From the NCBI GenBank assembly GCA_048013815.1, contig CM106585.1, positions 22,010,001 through 22,074,000 of the forward strand: a stretch of 64,000 nucleotides of DNA. Reading direction: 5' to 3'. Source of the DNA: Setoptus koraiensis (lineage: Eukaryota > Arthropoda). The notes under the pieces are model-generated. The model saw only the letters and a program-made list of their open reading frames with translations, made no database searches and was not told the DNA's origin. The position numbers and the translations under genes are program-made. Numbering within the stretch: position 1 is the first letter of the stretch; the number at the start of each line of letters is the position of its first letter. This document shows, in pieces, positions 40,606-50,545 of this stretch.

Positions 40606-41846
40606 CACCACGCTCCCTCCGCCTCCCGCCTGCCGCTCTCTCCCTCTCAGCCTGCCGTCCCTCCTACTAACCCTCCTCCCTCCTCCCTCTCACTCCGCCT
40701 ACCTCCTCTCTCCCCTTCTCTCCCTCTCTCCCCTACTACCCCCTATCACTAACTGCACCCTCTCACTCTCCCCCTCTCACTCCTCTTCCCTCCTCTTCCC
40801 CCTCCTCTCTTTCTTCTCTCCCTCCCACCTCCCTCATCTTCCTCTCCTCTCTCTACCTCCCCTCTCTCTCCCCCTCTCTCTCCCCCCCCTCCTCCCCCCT
40901 CTCCCCCTCCTCCTCCCCCCCTCTCCCTCCCTCCTCTCCTCCCTCCTCTCCCTCCTCCCTCCCCCCTCTCCCTCTCCTCTCCTCCCCCTCCTCTCCTCCC
41001 CCTCCTCCCCCCTCCTCCCCTCCCTCCCTCTACCCCTCCTCTCCCCCTCTCCCTCCCCCTCTCCTCTCCCCCTCCCCTCCCCTCTCCTCTCCCTCCTCCC
41101 TCTCCCCCCTCCCTCTCCCTCCCTCCTCTCCCCCCTCCTCCCTTCCCCTCCCCTCCCCCTCCTCTCCTCTCCCCCTCCCCCCCTCCCCCCCTCCTCTCCT
41201 CCCTCTCCTCCTCTCCCCCTCCCTCCCCTCCCCCCCTCTCTCCCCCCCTCTCCCCCCTCCCTCCTCCCTCCCCTCCTCCTCTCCCCCCCTCTCCCTCTCC
41301 CCTCCCCTCTCTCCTCTCCCTCTCCCCTCCTCCCTCCTACCCTCCCCCCTCTCCTCTCCTCTCCCTCCCTCCCCTCTCTCCTCTCCCCCTTACCCCTCCC
41401 TCCCCTCCTCTCCTCCCTCTCTTCTCCCCCCCTCTCTCCCCTTTCTCCTCCCCTCTCCCCCTCTCTCCTCTCCTCCTCCCTTTCCTCCTCCTCCTTTCCT
41501 CCCTCCTCCTATCTCCTCCCTCCCCCTTCCTCCCTCCCCTCCCTCTCCTCCCTCTCCTCTCCTCCTCTCCCTCCTCCTCTCTCCCCTCTGCTCCCCTCCT
41601 CTCCTTCCCTCCCTCCCTTCCCTCCTACTCTCTCCCCCTTCTCCCTACCTCTCTCTCTCCTCCTCTCTCTCTCTCCCCCCCTTCCCTCTCCTCCTCTCCT
41701 CCTCCCCTCCCCTCCTCTCCTCCCCTCTCCCCCCTCCACTCCCTTCCTCTCCTCTCCCTCTCTCTTTCTACCCTCCCCTCTTCCCCTCTCTCCTCTCTCC
41801 CCTCCTCCCTCTCCCTTCTCCTCTCTCCCCTCTCTCCCTCTATCAA
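40606..41846. repeat. 1.2-kb C/T-only polypyrimidine tract
   Basis: Almost every base is C or T, as irregular CTC, CCT and CCCT words without a fixed unit; G and A are nearly absent. It abuts the T-depleted block at about 40605, where composition changes within a few tens of bases, and ends sharply near 41846 where ordinary unique DNA resumes. Its complement is a GA/GGA polypurine strand that could form triplex DNA. The minus-strand open frame at 41509-41901 (Gly/Arg/Glu-rich) is a readout of this tract, not a gene. Confidence 0.9.
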
Positions 41847-43708
41847 ACTGAACTGGAAGATCCCCTTTTACATGGTGACGACTAGAATTAACACCCACCA
41901 CAACTCTACTGTCGATCGGTTAACTTTCTCGTTTCTATGGATGATAAGATAAACAATGTTTTAATACATTAATCAGATAGATTAAGAGAGATGTTCATCT
42001 GTAAACATGGCAATCGCTATTTATAGAGAGGCATCATTGTCTATCCAGACATGAATGTCTGGATCAGACCATCCCTGATGTCTGATAACTAGATTTGCTT
42101 AATTACTTTGTCCCTCTGGTAATAGATTCATAAGATTCCTGCGTTCGATCCTATCATCCATCCGTATCTGACCAACAGGGCACTTTAACTTGTTGCAAGA
42201 TTCATTCATTCGTCAGCAGAATGGTTCTAGTGCATGCTCATGATAGTTGGGCAATAACAGGTTTGTTATGGACAACATCATTAGTTTGACTTTTCATGTG
42301 GCCATTAAACTTGAAGCAAGACCGGCTCCTATGAGATCTCTATTAGAGTTGTATCATGCATCTGTGGACTTATGTTTCTTAAGACAGTCCACAAGAAAGG
42401 TTTAACTATCTTTCGTCGTCTTGGCAATATAGTAATTTACTGCTAATATTAATAAATACTGGGCAATAATGATACACACTCATAGATAGCTCATCTAGAC
42501 AAAAATGATAGATGTGCAATTTTCAACAGTGTCTAAGAATGGTTCGTCGCCAAACTGTCTATCAAGCAGCGAATCTATGAGAGTTAGATGATACGACATC
42601 ATAGAGTTGACATAACTGGACAGTAGCAGTATCGTTTTTTTAATGATCACCATCAAAGTTCGCTGTGGAGTCCAAATACTAAGGGCCAGATTGGAAGTCG
42701 AATTATAAGGAGAGAAATGAAAGGGCAGAGACGGATCCACCGCACCGACACTGCATCAATAGGTGCACACTTCAGTCGGCTTGACTGAATACCTGACATC
42801 ATGTCAAGTGTATATTGGATGACGAGGCTGCATATTTTAGTTTGACGTTGGATTAGAACTTCGAGATAACAAGAATTGATAGAGATTTCATTCGATGTTT
42901 GAGGGGTTTGTGAATAAATTAATAAAGCTCAACTAACTACCGATGGTTTTAATGGAAGTTGTGAGCGGACTAACGCTATTAATCTTCTGATTTGGCACCA
43001 CCATTGGGCATTATACAAACATTTGACATGCTTTGTCATGGAGAAAATGGTGATCAAAAAAAAAATTATACGGTGTCGTACTGCTCTGTTGAGACCAAAT
43101 TGGGAAATACAACTCTGAACGTTCGGTAAAACCCTTGTAAATGGTCACATGTTCGAGGTGTATCCAGTGTGTATCATGTGAAGAAACGAGACAAACGTGA
43201 AAGTTGATAATAACTCGTTGAAATAATAGTTTGATGTAAAGGATTTGAGGCAGACAAATCCTCAGCTACAAACGAAGTCTACCCACATCGGCACATGGAC
43301 GACAAGTGCGGGCGCTGGCCAAAATTAACCGCTTACTTGAATCAAGATTGTTGCCATCTGAGCTCGTCTGAAGTCTCTTTGTTCTATCAATGCCATCTGC
43401 TAAAATAGTAATAAAAAATGTCTAATAGATATTACCTATCGGCATGTTATCGGGAAACTGTCTCCCGTTTCCATTGACAATTGTGAGCGATGATTTCGAG
43501 GAAAATAAAACAATTTTCGAGATACCGCATGCTTCTCAATGCGCTTGGAGCGCCTCTTGCGGTGCGTGGTCCTTCCGTGCTTGTTATGTAATTGAAAAAC
43601 GTGCGCACCACTCGGATTCTTGGTAATTCCATCAACTGTTCGCAAATGCTCAACATTATTCTATACCGATGATAGATATCCTTGGAATTGTTATCTATCT
43701 AGTCAAGA
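41847..43708. other. Intergenic DNA
   Basis: Ordinary AT-rich unique sequence without supported genes. Small frames at 42495-42740 (-) and 43436-43656 (both strands) have no recognisable features. A palindrome lies at 42043-42064. The last part is the upstream region of the Tim29 gene. Confidence 0.6.
42043..42064. repeat. 22-bp palindrome with 10-bp arms
   Basis: ATCCAGACAT (42043-42052) and ATGTCTGGAT (42055-42064) are exact reverse complements separated by GA. Confidence 0.85.
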
Positions 43709-44221
43709 ATGGCTTCAGTTATGAATAAACTAAACCTATTTATCCAGAATATTTACATTGACTATAAAGAAGTATTCCTTGATGTTGTCAAGAATGCCAG
43801 AGCAAGGCCACGGCGTGCAATATTTCATGGGATGTGCATTGCGTCCGTATTGGCGTTGTTCAAAACAAACGAGAATCTATTATCTTACAAGAATGACCTT
43901 ATCTCCGCTTGCAACAAAATGATACTCGTCCCAGATAACAGCAAGAATCCTAAATCGTATGAACATCTCAAAAGAATCAGCAACGATTGCTGTACAGGAC
44001 TCCTCAGGCAGCTTGATCTTGGATTCACAACCATAATCTATTCAGCAGATTACAACGAAGAGTTGGCCTTGTTCAAAGCACAGTGTGAATATCTACGTCC
44101 ATCTATTAAAGAATACTTACAAGATAGAATTGTCGACATATGTCTGTTCCATAGGTGGTTAATTTTAGATTACAAGATGAGAGACTACGATGTTAACCCT
44201 ATTGATGACGTAAAATATTGA
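43709..44221 (+). CDS. TIMM29: Tim29, subunit of the mitochondrial TIM22 inner-membrane translocase
   Basis: The intronless frame encodes 170 residues. In other animals Tim29 is a metazoan-specific subunit of the TIM22 complex, which inserts carrier proteins into the inner mitochondrial membrane. The match to the vertebrate family is by eye: an N-terminal YKEVFLDVVKNARARPRRA segment, then a hydrophobic stretch near residues 38-52. The middle has LDLGF...Y with a later FKAQCEYLRP (family pattern LGL...LYQARCRYLQP), and the end has RIVDICLFHRW followed by MRDYDVN (family RVLDVGFVGRWW...MRDCDIN). The start is the first ATG of the frame and fits the family N-terminus, minus a longer presequence. 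At 170 residues it is shorter than the human protein (about 260) and lacks the charged C-terminal extension. It is convergent with the HMG-box gene, with 84 bp between the stop codons. Confidence 0.85.
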   Translation: MASVMNKLNLFIQNIYIDYKEVFLDVVKNARARPRRAIFHGMCIASVLALFKTNENLLSYKNDLISACNKMILVPDNSKNPKSYEHLKRISNDCCTGLLRQLDLGFTTIIYSADYNEELALFKAQCEYLRPSIKEYLQDRIVDICLFHRWLILDYKMRDYDVNPIDDVKY

Positions 44222-44305
44222 TAGTTTACATAGATGAAGCAATTCATTCAATTAGTTATTGTTATCCGATAGAGATCCAATTAGAAATACACAAATTCAG
44301 TCGAT

Positions 44306-45442
44306 CTAATCAACGCCGGATACTGATTTATTTTCTTCAACACTCGTATTTGTCAAATCGAACAGTTTCTTAACATTCTCTCGACGATACATCTGTCTCC
44401 AAAGAGCGGCCTGTTTTTCGTATCTCGACCTTTCCTCTTTCGCTATTTCGACATATTTTTCACGATCCTCGGCAGACAACTTACGCCATAACGCAACGGC
44501 ATCCACCAATTTAATACCATGTTGTTTGGTTTGATCACCGATGAAAAAATGTAGGGCGCAGCCTGGCTTCTTAGGAACCTTCAGATCGTGAAGTTGCTTC
44601 CTTAAAGTTCTGTTAAATAGCCTGTATTCGTTTCTGGCCAAATTGATTTTATTCACTTGAGGCTCCATGGAAGCGATTCTCTTGAAATCTTTCATTGTTT
44701 CGTGATAAACCTCCAGAGATTTCTCATATCGTCTCACATATGACGCTTTGGTATCGGGGTCCATTTGCCTCCATTCTAAGGAAAGGGTTTTCGAATTGAG
44801 TCTTTTATCGCTCGGATTATTCTTGGTTTGGCCTAGCCTATCTGTGTAGAACAGCATGAAGGCCCCCAACGGCCTCTTGGGTTTGATCAGATACTGTTTC
44901 ACGCCTTCAGGTGGGAGTTGTATGCCGTGTTCTAAACTTGTGTCTAGAATGACTTCATCGTATTGATCATATGATTTGTTGATCCTACCCATCATATCTA
45001 TATATTCCTTATAGAGAACTTTAGAGGTTTCGATATCTATCTTGTTTTTGAATTTCTCAGCATATTTTAACAGCCTTTCTTGGTAGCTATTAGAATCGTC
45101 AGAATTCTCACCAGAACACGAGTTTTTAAAAAGTTTCGTTTCCAGTTCTACAACATCTTCTTCGGAGGACAGGGCCGCTGAACATTTGGCTAGCCATAAC
45201 TTGTGGTCTGCTTTGAATCTAAGTGAATCCACCTCGGACTTCATTTGATAGAAGCGTTTATCCTCGGCACTTAACTCCCTCCAGATTTGACTTGCTGTGG
45301 GTCTGGACTTGGGATTGTTTTTATTGTTAGGATTGTCCTGGAGATAGAACCAACGTGCAGTTTTAGCCTTTGGAGGCCTGTAAGAGTTGAGCATCCGAAG
45401 AACATCCACCTTAAGTGTTCTGCTGGACATAGATGTGAGCAT
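44306..45442 (-). CDS. HMG-box protein with three HMG-like boxes, TFAM-like candidate
   Basis: An intronless frame of 378 residues. Three HMG-box-like segments are visible: residues about 22-86 (RPPKAKTARWFY ... WRELSAEDKRFY), 187-255 (KPKRPLGAFMLFY ... EWRQMDPDTKASY) and 290-350 (KKPGCALHFF ... LWRKLSAEDREKY). Each has the Pro-aromatic start and the W...L/M...D/E-K..Y core of the fold. HMG boxes bend DNA. The last two boxes with a basic linker of about 35 residues, ending in a helix like AKEERSRYEKQAALW, resemble the box A-linker-box B layout of mitochondrial transcription factor A. A family TFAM has only two boxes, however, and the N-terminus (MLTSMSSRTLKVDVLRML) is only a possible mitochondrial presequence. 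Nuclear HMG proteins or UBF-like factors are alternatives. An internal start at Met5 is possible. Confidence 0.7.
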   Translation of the reverse strand: MLTSMSSRTLKVDVLRMLNSYRPPKAKTARWFYLQDNPNNKNNPKSRPTASQIWRELSAEDKRFYQMKSEVDSLRFKADHKLWLAKCSAALSSEEDVVELETKLFKNSCSGENSDDSNSYQERLLKYAEKFKNKIDIETSKVLYKEYIDMMGRINKSYDQYDEVILDTSLEHGIQLPPEGVKQYLIKPKRPLGAFMLFYTDRLGQTKNNPSDKRLNSKTLSLEWRQMDPDTKASYVRRYEKSLEVYHETMKDFKRIASMEPQVNKINLARNEYRLFNRTLRKQLHDLKVPKKPGCALHFFIGDQTKQHGIKLVDAVALWRKLSAEDREKYVEIAKEERSRYEKQAALWRQMYRRENVKKLFDLTNTSVEENKSVSGVD

Positions 45443-47164
45443 TCCGGTTTTTTAGACAGTATATTGGCAAACCTATTTTTATAAATTAAATATCCTCTAT
45501 CAATAGATTCTTTAGGACTAGTGTCTCACATAATTTTGCATACTAACTTCCATATGGGAAAGCGTAGAATGGTACTTTTACTTTTCCACCACGCGCCAGA
45601 TTCAAGTGCATTTCAGAATGATTCTGACAGAATCTCTTGAACCAGGATTGGCAATGATCTTGGAAAAGCTACTTCGGGCAATCATGGTATGTTTTGATTT
45701 AAAAATCTTTAGTTAATCTACTTTGCGAACCCCAAAATTTCTAGTTTTTCTTTTCGATTCACCAAAATATAAATGGTTTGCTTCCGAATTAGTGAGTCCT
45801 ACCTGGGAATGCGAGCGATTTATTCGCACCGATTTTTCGTAGAAAGTAGATATGAATGTGATACTCTTCGCCAGTCAGGTGGCGATAGGTTCTTACGAAC
45901 GAGCTAACAGTTGGCTACATTACCGGTAAAACAATTTACGATATTGAGCTAGGTCCGAATAAATCGAGATCCTCACAATAACCCCAGGGCTCGTGTAAGG
46001 ACACTAAAGAATATCTGAGAGAGCGTTCTCCATCCTATGATTTCACTATATTTCCCAGACGTTTAAACCATACCTCAACAATAAAAAAAAATCCCGTGAG
46101 AGGGTTCTCGAACTTACAAACATTGAAGTATTTCACCGGAAGACTCGCAAATGTTGCCACGCAATCGTATGGGCAAATCGCTCGGAACTTGGGGTCTTTC
46201 CGCAGCTTTCAATATTGCTTTGCACTGATTTCAGATTAGTGATCAGTGAAATAGGCAATCGATTTCATAATGCTACTTTGAAGAACATCCAATCTAAATC
46301 AAGATACAAATCACGTAGATACAAGCAGGATAATTTTACTCGATAAAGTATAGTCACTGGTCTTGAGAACTAGCAAGAGCTAGGGCGACAAATTAAAATA
46401 AATATTCAAATCAAGAACGCACCAAAAAGGCACCTGATGATATTGTCGTATCTTAAAAGTCTAGTTTGGTATCGTTGGATAAAGCGTTTGTTTTTAAGTA
46501 AATATATACTTTGGAGAACGAGATCGCACGAAGAGTTCGGATCCAGTGGGTGAAATGTTTAAAGATTCTTGACAATGCTACAATGTATAACTTCATCAAA
46601 AATATCAAAATAGAATCTAGTTTCAAAATAGAATCTAGTTTTAACATGTCGGACAAAACATGTCTGTTTCACGTGCTTTCTAACCATCAATCGCTTAATG
46701 AAGAATTGGACAACTCTTCGAAAATTTAGATCAAACATGATATAATGACAATGGAGATCATAATAGATGATGACCACAAGTATATGTTTGAATGTATATT
46801 CATATATCGTTGCCATCAATCAATAAGCTTGCACTATCCTTTGCGATCTCCTTTAGAACGATAGATTTCAATCTTATCTCATCTTGATGAACATGATTGG
46901 ATAGGATAAACACTTGAATAATAGAACTGATTTCACTCATGAAACAATGATCAAGATCAATCGTCATACAGATAGCATCGCAACAACCTTTCCTTCTTGG
47001 ATACATCCCAGTTTCTAGATTTAGTTTTTACAACATCGGCAACAAGGCAAGAGAGAAACATTTCACTTTTTTAATTTGCAGAAACGAGTGTAAATACGTT
47101 GTCGAGATACACTGAGAGCAACCATAGTCAATTTAAAAGTTGTTCGCAGAGATAGAACAAAAAA
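45443..47164. other. Intergenic region between HMG-box and PLA2G15-like genes
   Basis: About 1.7 kb between divergent genes, so it should hold both promoters. No gene supported; the small frames at 46453-47006 overlap in both strands. An 18-bp direct duplication lies at 46607-46642. Confidence 0.6.
46607..46642. repeat. 18-bp tandem duplication
   Basis: Two adjacent copies of AAAATAGAATCTAGTTT differing only at the last base (C or T). Confidence 0.75.
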
Positions 47165-48781
47165 ATGTTTTCCAAAAAAAGTCAACAAAATGGAATCAAT
47201 ATCGCAATACTAATATCATTTGTGTCAGTAGGACATGTAGCATGGGGAGTATCGGTGCTCAAGAGTAAATTGGTTTCGCAGAAATCTTCTCATGGCATGA
47301 GCTATCCTGATTTGGTTGTTGATAGAAACTCACTTGAGAGCGAATGTGCCAAGTACAGGTTAATAGCTGCGACTAATTCCCAGAAGATGCCTGCAAATTG
47401 CTTATATTTCTATGCAATGTCAAATAATTTCGTCACAGAGCCTGAGCCAATGACCGAGTCACACAGCATCCTAACTGGATCAGATGCAATCCTCAAGAAT
47501 GGCCTGAAGGACATGAACAATATGTACGAGATTGACTTGGCCGAACCACAAAAGTTTAATGAAATGGGTCCATTAAATCCAATTGTATTGATACCTGGAC
47601 TCACTGGTAGCCGATTGGAGGCTAGACTGAAAAAGGCAGATCGAGTTAATTTTCTGTGCCCAAAAACAAAAGATTGGTATACTATTTGGTTCAATCTCAA
47701 GATGCTGTTGCCGTTGTCGTTTGATTGCTGGTTAGACAACATTATATTGAGTTATAATGCAACAAATGGCAGAACATACAATCAATTGGGTGTTGAAATC
47801 AGGCCAATTCGATTTGGTTCGCTTGACTCTGTTGAATATTTGGACACAAAACAGCCCGATTTAACCAGTTACTTTGCGCCTGTCATAAAGACCTTCGAAT
47901 CTTTGGGCTATGTCAGAGATAGAAGCCTACTAGCAGCACCGTACGATTTTAGAAAAGCTCCCAATGAATTGCAAGATTATTTCGAGCAACTGACCAGTCT
48001 GATTGATACTGCCATCTCTGAGAATGGTGGACACACAGTGAAATTAATTTGTCACTCCATGGGCTGCACAAATGCCTTGGTTTTCTTGCGTCAAAAGTCA
48101 CCTGAATGGCGCCGACTCCACATTGAGAGACTAGTGGCCTTGGGCGCACCTTGGGGTGGTTCCGTCAAGGCAATCAAGGCAATTGTGGGTGGCGACAATC
48201 TAGACATTGCTCTAATGAGTGAAACTAAAATGAGGACACTATTAAGAACTTTCCCTAGTATTGCGTATCTGTTACCTGATGAGCAAGTATTTAGTAGTAA
48301 CATAAAGATCAAGAATTCTATCAACGACTTGCCTGCGAATACTGACGAAGAATTTCTATTGGTTGGTACACCAAACTATAACTATACTGTTAAAGATTTG
48401 CCTAAATTATTCGATGATCTCAACGTAACCGACATTAAGCAGATGTACATGAATTTGAAGAATCTAATCAGACCATTGGAGCCAATCGCCGATCTAAAGG
48501 TCGATTGTATTCATAGTTTGAATGTGCCCACCGTAGATAGTTTAATATTTGAACAACAAAAAGATTTTCCAGACGGACCCTATAGCCTGGTGAAAGGCGA
48601 TGGTGATGGTACAGTCAATGCGGCCAGTCTTTTGGTGTGTTTGTATTGGAAACAATTATTGCCAGATATGATTGATCATAGAGTTATCTATAATACAAAT
48701 CATATGAATATGTTGGGACACGAAGCGTTGCAGCAACACTTCAAGTCACAGTTGGCCAAATCAAGTCTTGTCAATGCTTGA
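47165..48781 (+). CDS. LCAT/PLA2G15-family lipase (lysosomal phospholipase A2-like)
   Basis: A 538-residue intronless frame. Group XV phospholipase A2 is a lysosomal acyl-ceramide synthase/phospholipase of the alpha/beta-hydrolase fold, related to plasma LCAT. Family landmarks in order: NPIVLIPGLTGSRLEA (about residue 140, oxyanion-side strand), IWFNLKMLLP and FDCWLDNI (family TIWLNLELLLP...DCWIDNI), YFAPVIKTFESLGY, then APYDFRKAPNE, and the nucleophile elbow CHSMG with Ser298. LGAPWGGSVK follows. The acid lies in GDGDGTVN (Asp479 or Asp481) and the histidine in TNHMNML (His513). Residues 11-31 form a hydrophobic segment consistent with a signal peptide or anchor. About 100 extra residues separate this from the lipase domain, which makes it longer than the human enzyme (412). 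I favour PLA2G15 over LCAT from the HSMG and APWGG context. It is convergent with the next gene, with about 210 bp between stops. Confidence 0.85.
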   Translation: MFSKKSQQNGINIAILISFVSVGHVAWGVSVLKSKLVSQKSSHGMSYPDLVVDRNSLESECAKYRLIAATNSQKMPANCLYFYAMSNNFVTEPEPMTESHSILTGSDAILKNGLKDMNNMYEIDLAEPQKFNEMGPLNPIVLIPGLTGSRLEARLKKADRVNFLCPKTKDWYTIWFNLKMLLPLSFDCWLDNIILSYNATNGRTYNQLGVEIRPIRFGSLDSVEYLDTKQPDLTSYFAPVIKTFESLGYVRDRSLLAAPYDFRKAPNELQDYFEQLTSLIDTAISENGGHTVKLICHSMGCTNALVFLRQKSPEWRRLHIERLVALGAPWGGSVKAIKAIVGGDNLDIALMSETKMRTLLRTFPSIAYLLPDEQVFSSNIKIKNSINDLPANTDEEFLLVGTPNYNYTVKDLPKLFDDLNVTDIKQMYMNLKNLIRPLEPIADLKVDCIHSLNVPTVDSLIFEQQKDFPDGPYSLVKGDGDGTVNAASLLVCLYWKQLLPDMIDHRVIYNTNHMNMLGHEALQQHFKSQLAKSSLVNA

Positions 48782-48991
48782 TAAGATTGCAATGAGTAAT
48801 GTAGTTGATGAGAAGAATGTTGTTGTTGCAAAATGAAATGGGTGGCTATATCTTTTATGGTTAAAGTTAGGCTAGAACATTAAAACTTAATAACAATAAT
48901 AATTACTTTCAACTTGTTACCAATTCATTGGTCTGACTATGTCTTATTCTCTGTTGCGCTTGACCAATGTTACTCTGGATATAATTGTCTG

Positions 48992-50545
48992 TTACGGTGA
49001 ACTGTACCTTCCAGGTCCAGGTCGGCGAGCTGCCGGAGTCCTGTCAACAACGTCACTAACACTGTCAAAATCGAGCGGACCAAAATGATACGCTGGATAG
49101 TCTTGGTAGGTTCCTTTATCGGGCAACGGATTGTATCTGGTCTGAGTTAACGATTGTGGCTGTGTTATAGCAAACAGCGAACCCACCGGTTGAGGTGCAC
49201 CGTCTGGATAGGGCACCGATGCCGGTTGTTGTTCAGAGGCTGCCGCATAGTTAAAGTCAGAGCCGTCACCACCACTGCCGCCTTCTTGCTGTCCACCTAA
49301 ACCGGGTAAATTGGTGCCTGCCAATTTTTCCGCATTATCACCTAAATCTGATATATTGATGGCCCCATCGTCTACTGCACCAGGAGAAGCCGATTGGCTG
49401 TTACCATTGGAGCTCGACGAAGCAGGAAATAAACCGCCGGGCAAATTAGGATTACTCTGTCCATTAAAGCCGCCACCATTTCTGCTGCCACCATAATTAC
49501 CACCACCCGTCGATTGGCTGCCGATATTCTCTAGACCTGGAATGTTGAGACCACCGTTACCTCCAGAGCCCCCTAGAGAACCAAGATCTGGTATATTGGC
49601 GGTGTTGCCATATGTTTGAGTGTTACCACCGTTATCAGCTGGCAGTCCAAATTCACGTAATTGAGCATCTGTATTAGTGCCAGTTGAGTGGCCGCCATTC
49701 TGAGCAACATTGCCTAGACCAAAGTCGGAATCTCCTGGTGCTCCATAATTATGACCCTCTGTTATATCTTTGAAATCATTTTCAGTTAAGGGAGGCCCTT
49801 GCTGCTGAGCAACGGGTGCACCTGTATTGGGTTGCTGTTGATAGTAGGGCTGATTGCCCTGCAGAGACGGTAAACCACCAGCACCCGTGAAACTCGGAAC
49901 TGGCTGGGGCTGTTGTGGTTGTGCTTGCGCCTGATAGTTATTCAGTGGTTGTTGCTGTTGTTGAGTTGCTGGTTGATTGAAATCAAACCCACCAAAATCG
50001 TTGCCTAGATTTTGTTGCAATTGTTGAGGCGCCGCTTGCTGTTGATTGGGAGTCTGATGACTCCTGTGGGTTTGTATAGGCGCCGCTACCGGTTGTTGAG
50101 GTTGCTGCTGTGGTTGATTATCGCCGTATGGACGGTAATAAGAATATTCTAACCATGAAAATAAACGAAGAACCGAAAAAGTTAGATAAAAACAACCAAG
50201 ATTGTCAGAGGAACCAAAAGAGCAAACAATTTACTTACGAATCGGTGGAGCAACCTGGTTAAAGGAATAGTTGTTAGGATCTTGAACTGCGGCCGTTCTT
50301 GGTGAGGCTACAGGTTGTTGCTGAACGGCCCTTTTTGCGGCCAGGTCACGTTGTTGTTGCTGAAGTTGGTTTATTTGTTGCTGGAGCTGCTGTTGTCTAG
50401 CTTGTTCTTCAAGATTTTGATTTAGTTCACGTTGAATATCATCCGGAAGCTGACAATTACCTGGAATAGAAGCAGAGATCATGGTTGATAGTACCAAATA
50501 TGATACCAAATGAAGATTTCTCAGAGTTTTGTGCTGCATTTTCAA
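48992..50545 (-). CDS. Secreted Gln/Gly/Pro-rich protein of unknown function (two exons)
   Basis: I do not recognise this protein. Exon 1 is 50545-50239 and exon 2 is 50148-48992; they join across a 90-bp intron (GTAAGT donor, TTAG acceptor) in one frame of 487 residues. The N-terminus has a basic start and a hydrophobic segment (residues 11-26), followed by Ser/Pro/Cys, consistent with a cleaved signal peptide near residues 26-32. Residues 35-77 are a Gln/Glu-rich stretch likely to form a coiled coil. The centre is low complexity: PQ repeats, then Gly/Asn/Ser-rich sequence with recurring short motifs such as IPDLGSLGG, INISDLGD and NLPGLGG. The C-terminus is more complex and has YPAYHFGPLDFDSVSDVVD before a Pro/Arg-rich end. 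A cuticle, matrix or silk-like role would fit the composition but is only a guess. The intact splice junction and phase support the model. Confidence 0.75.

Noticed and set aside
41509-41901. Gly/Arg/Glu-rich minus-strand frame of 130 codons (RGG-like protein)
   Set aside because: It is the direct readout of the C/T-only tract (GGA/GAG codons) running a little into unique DNA.
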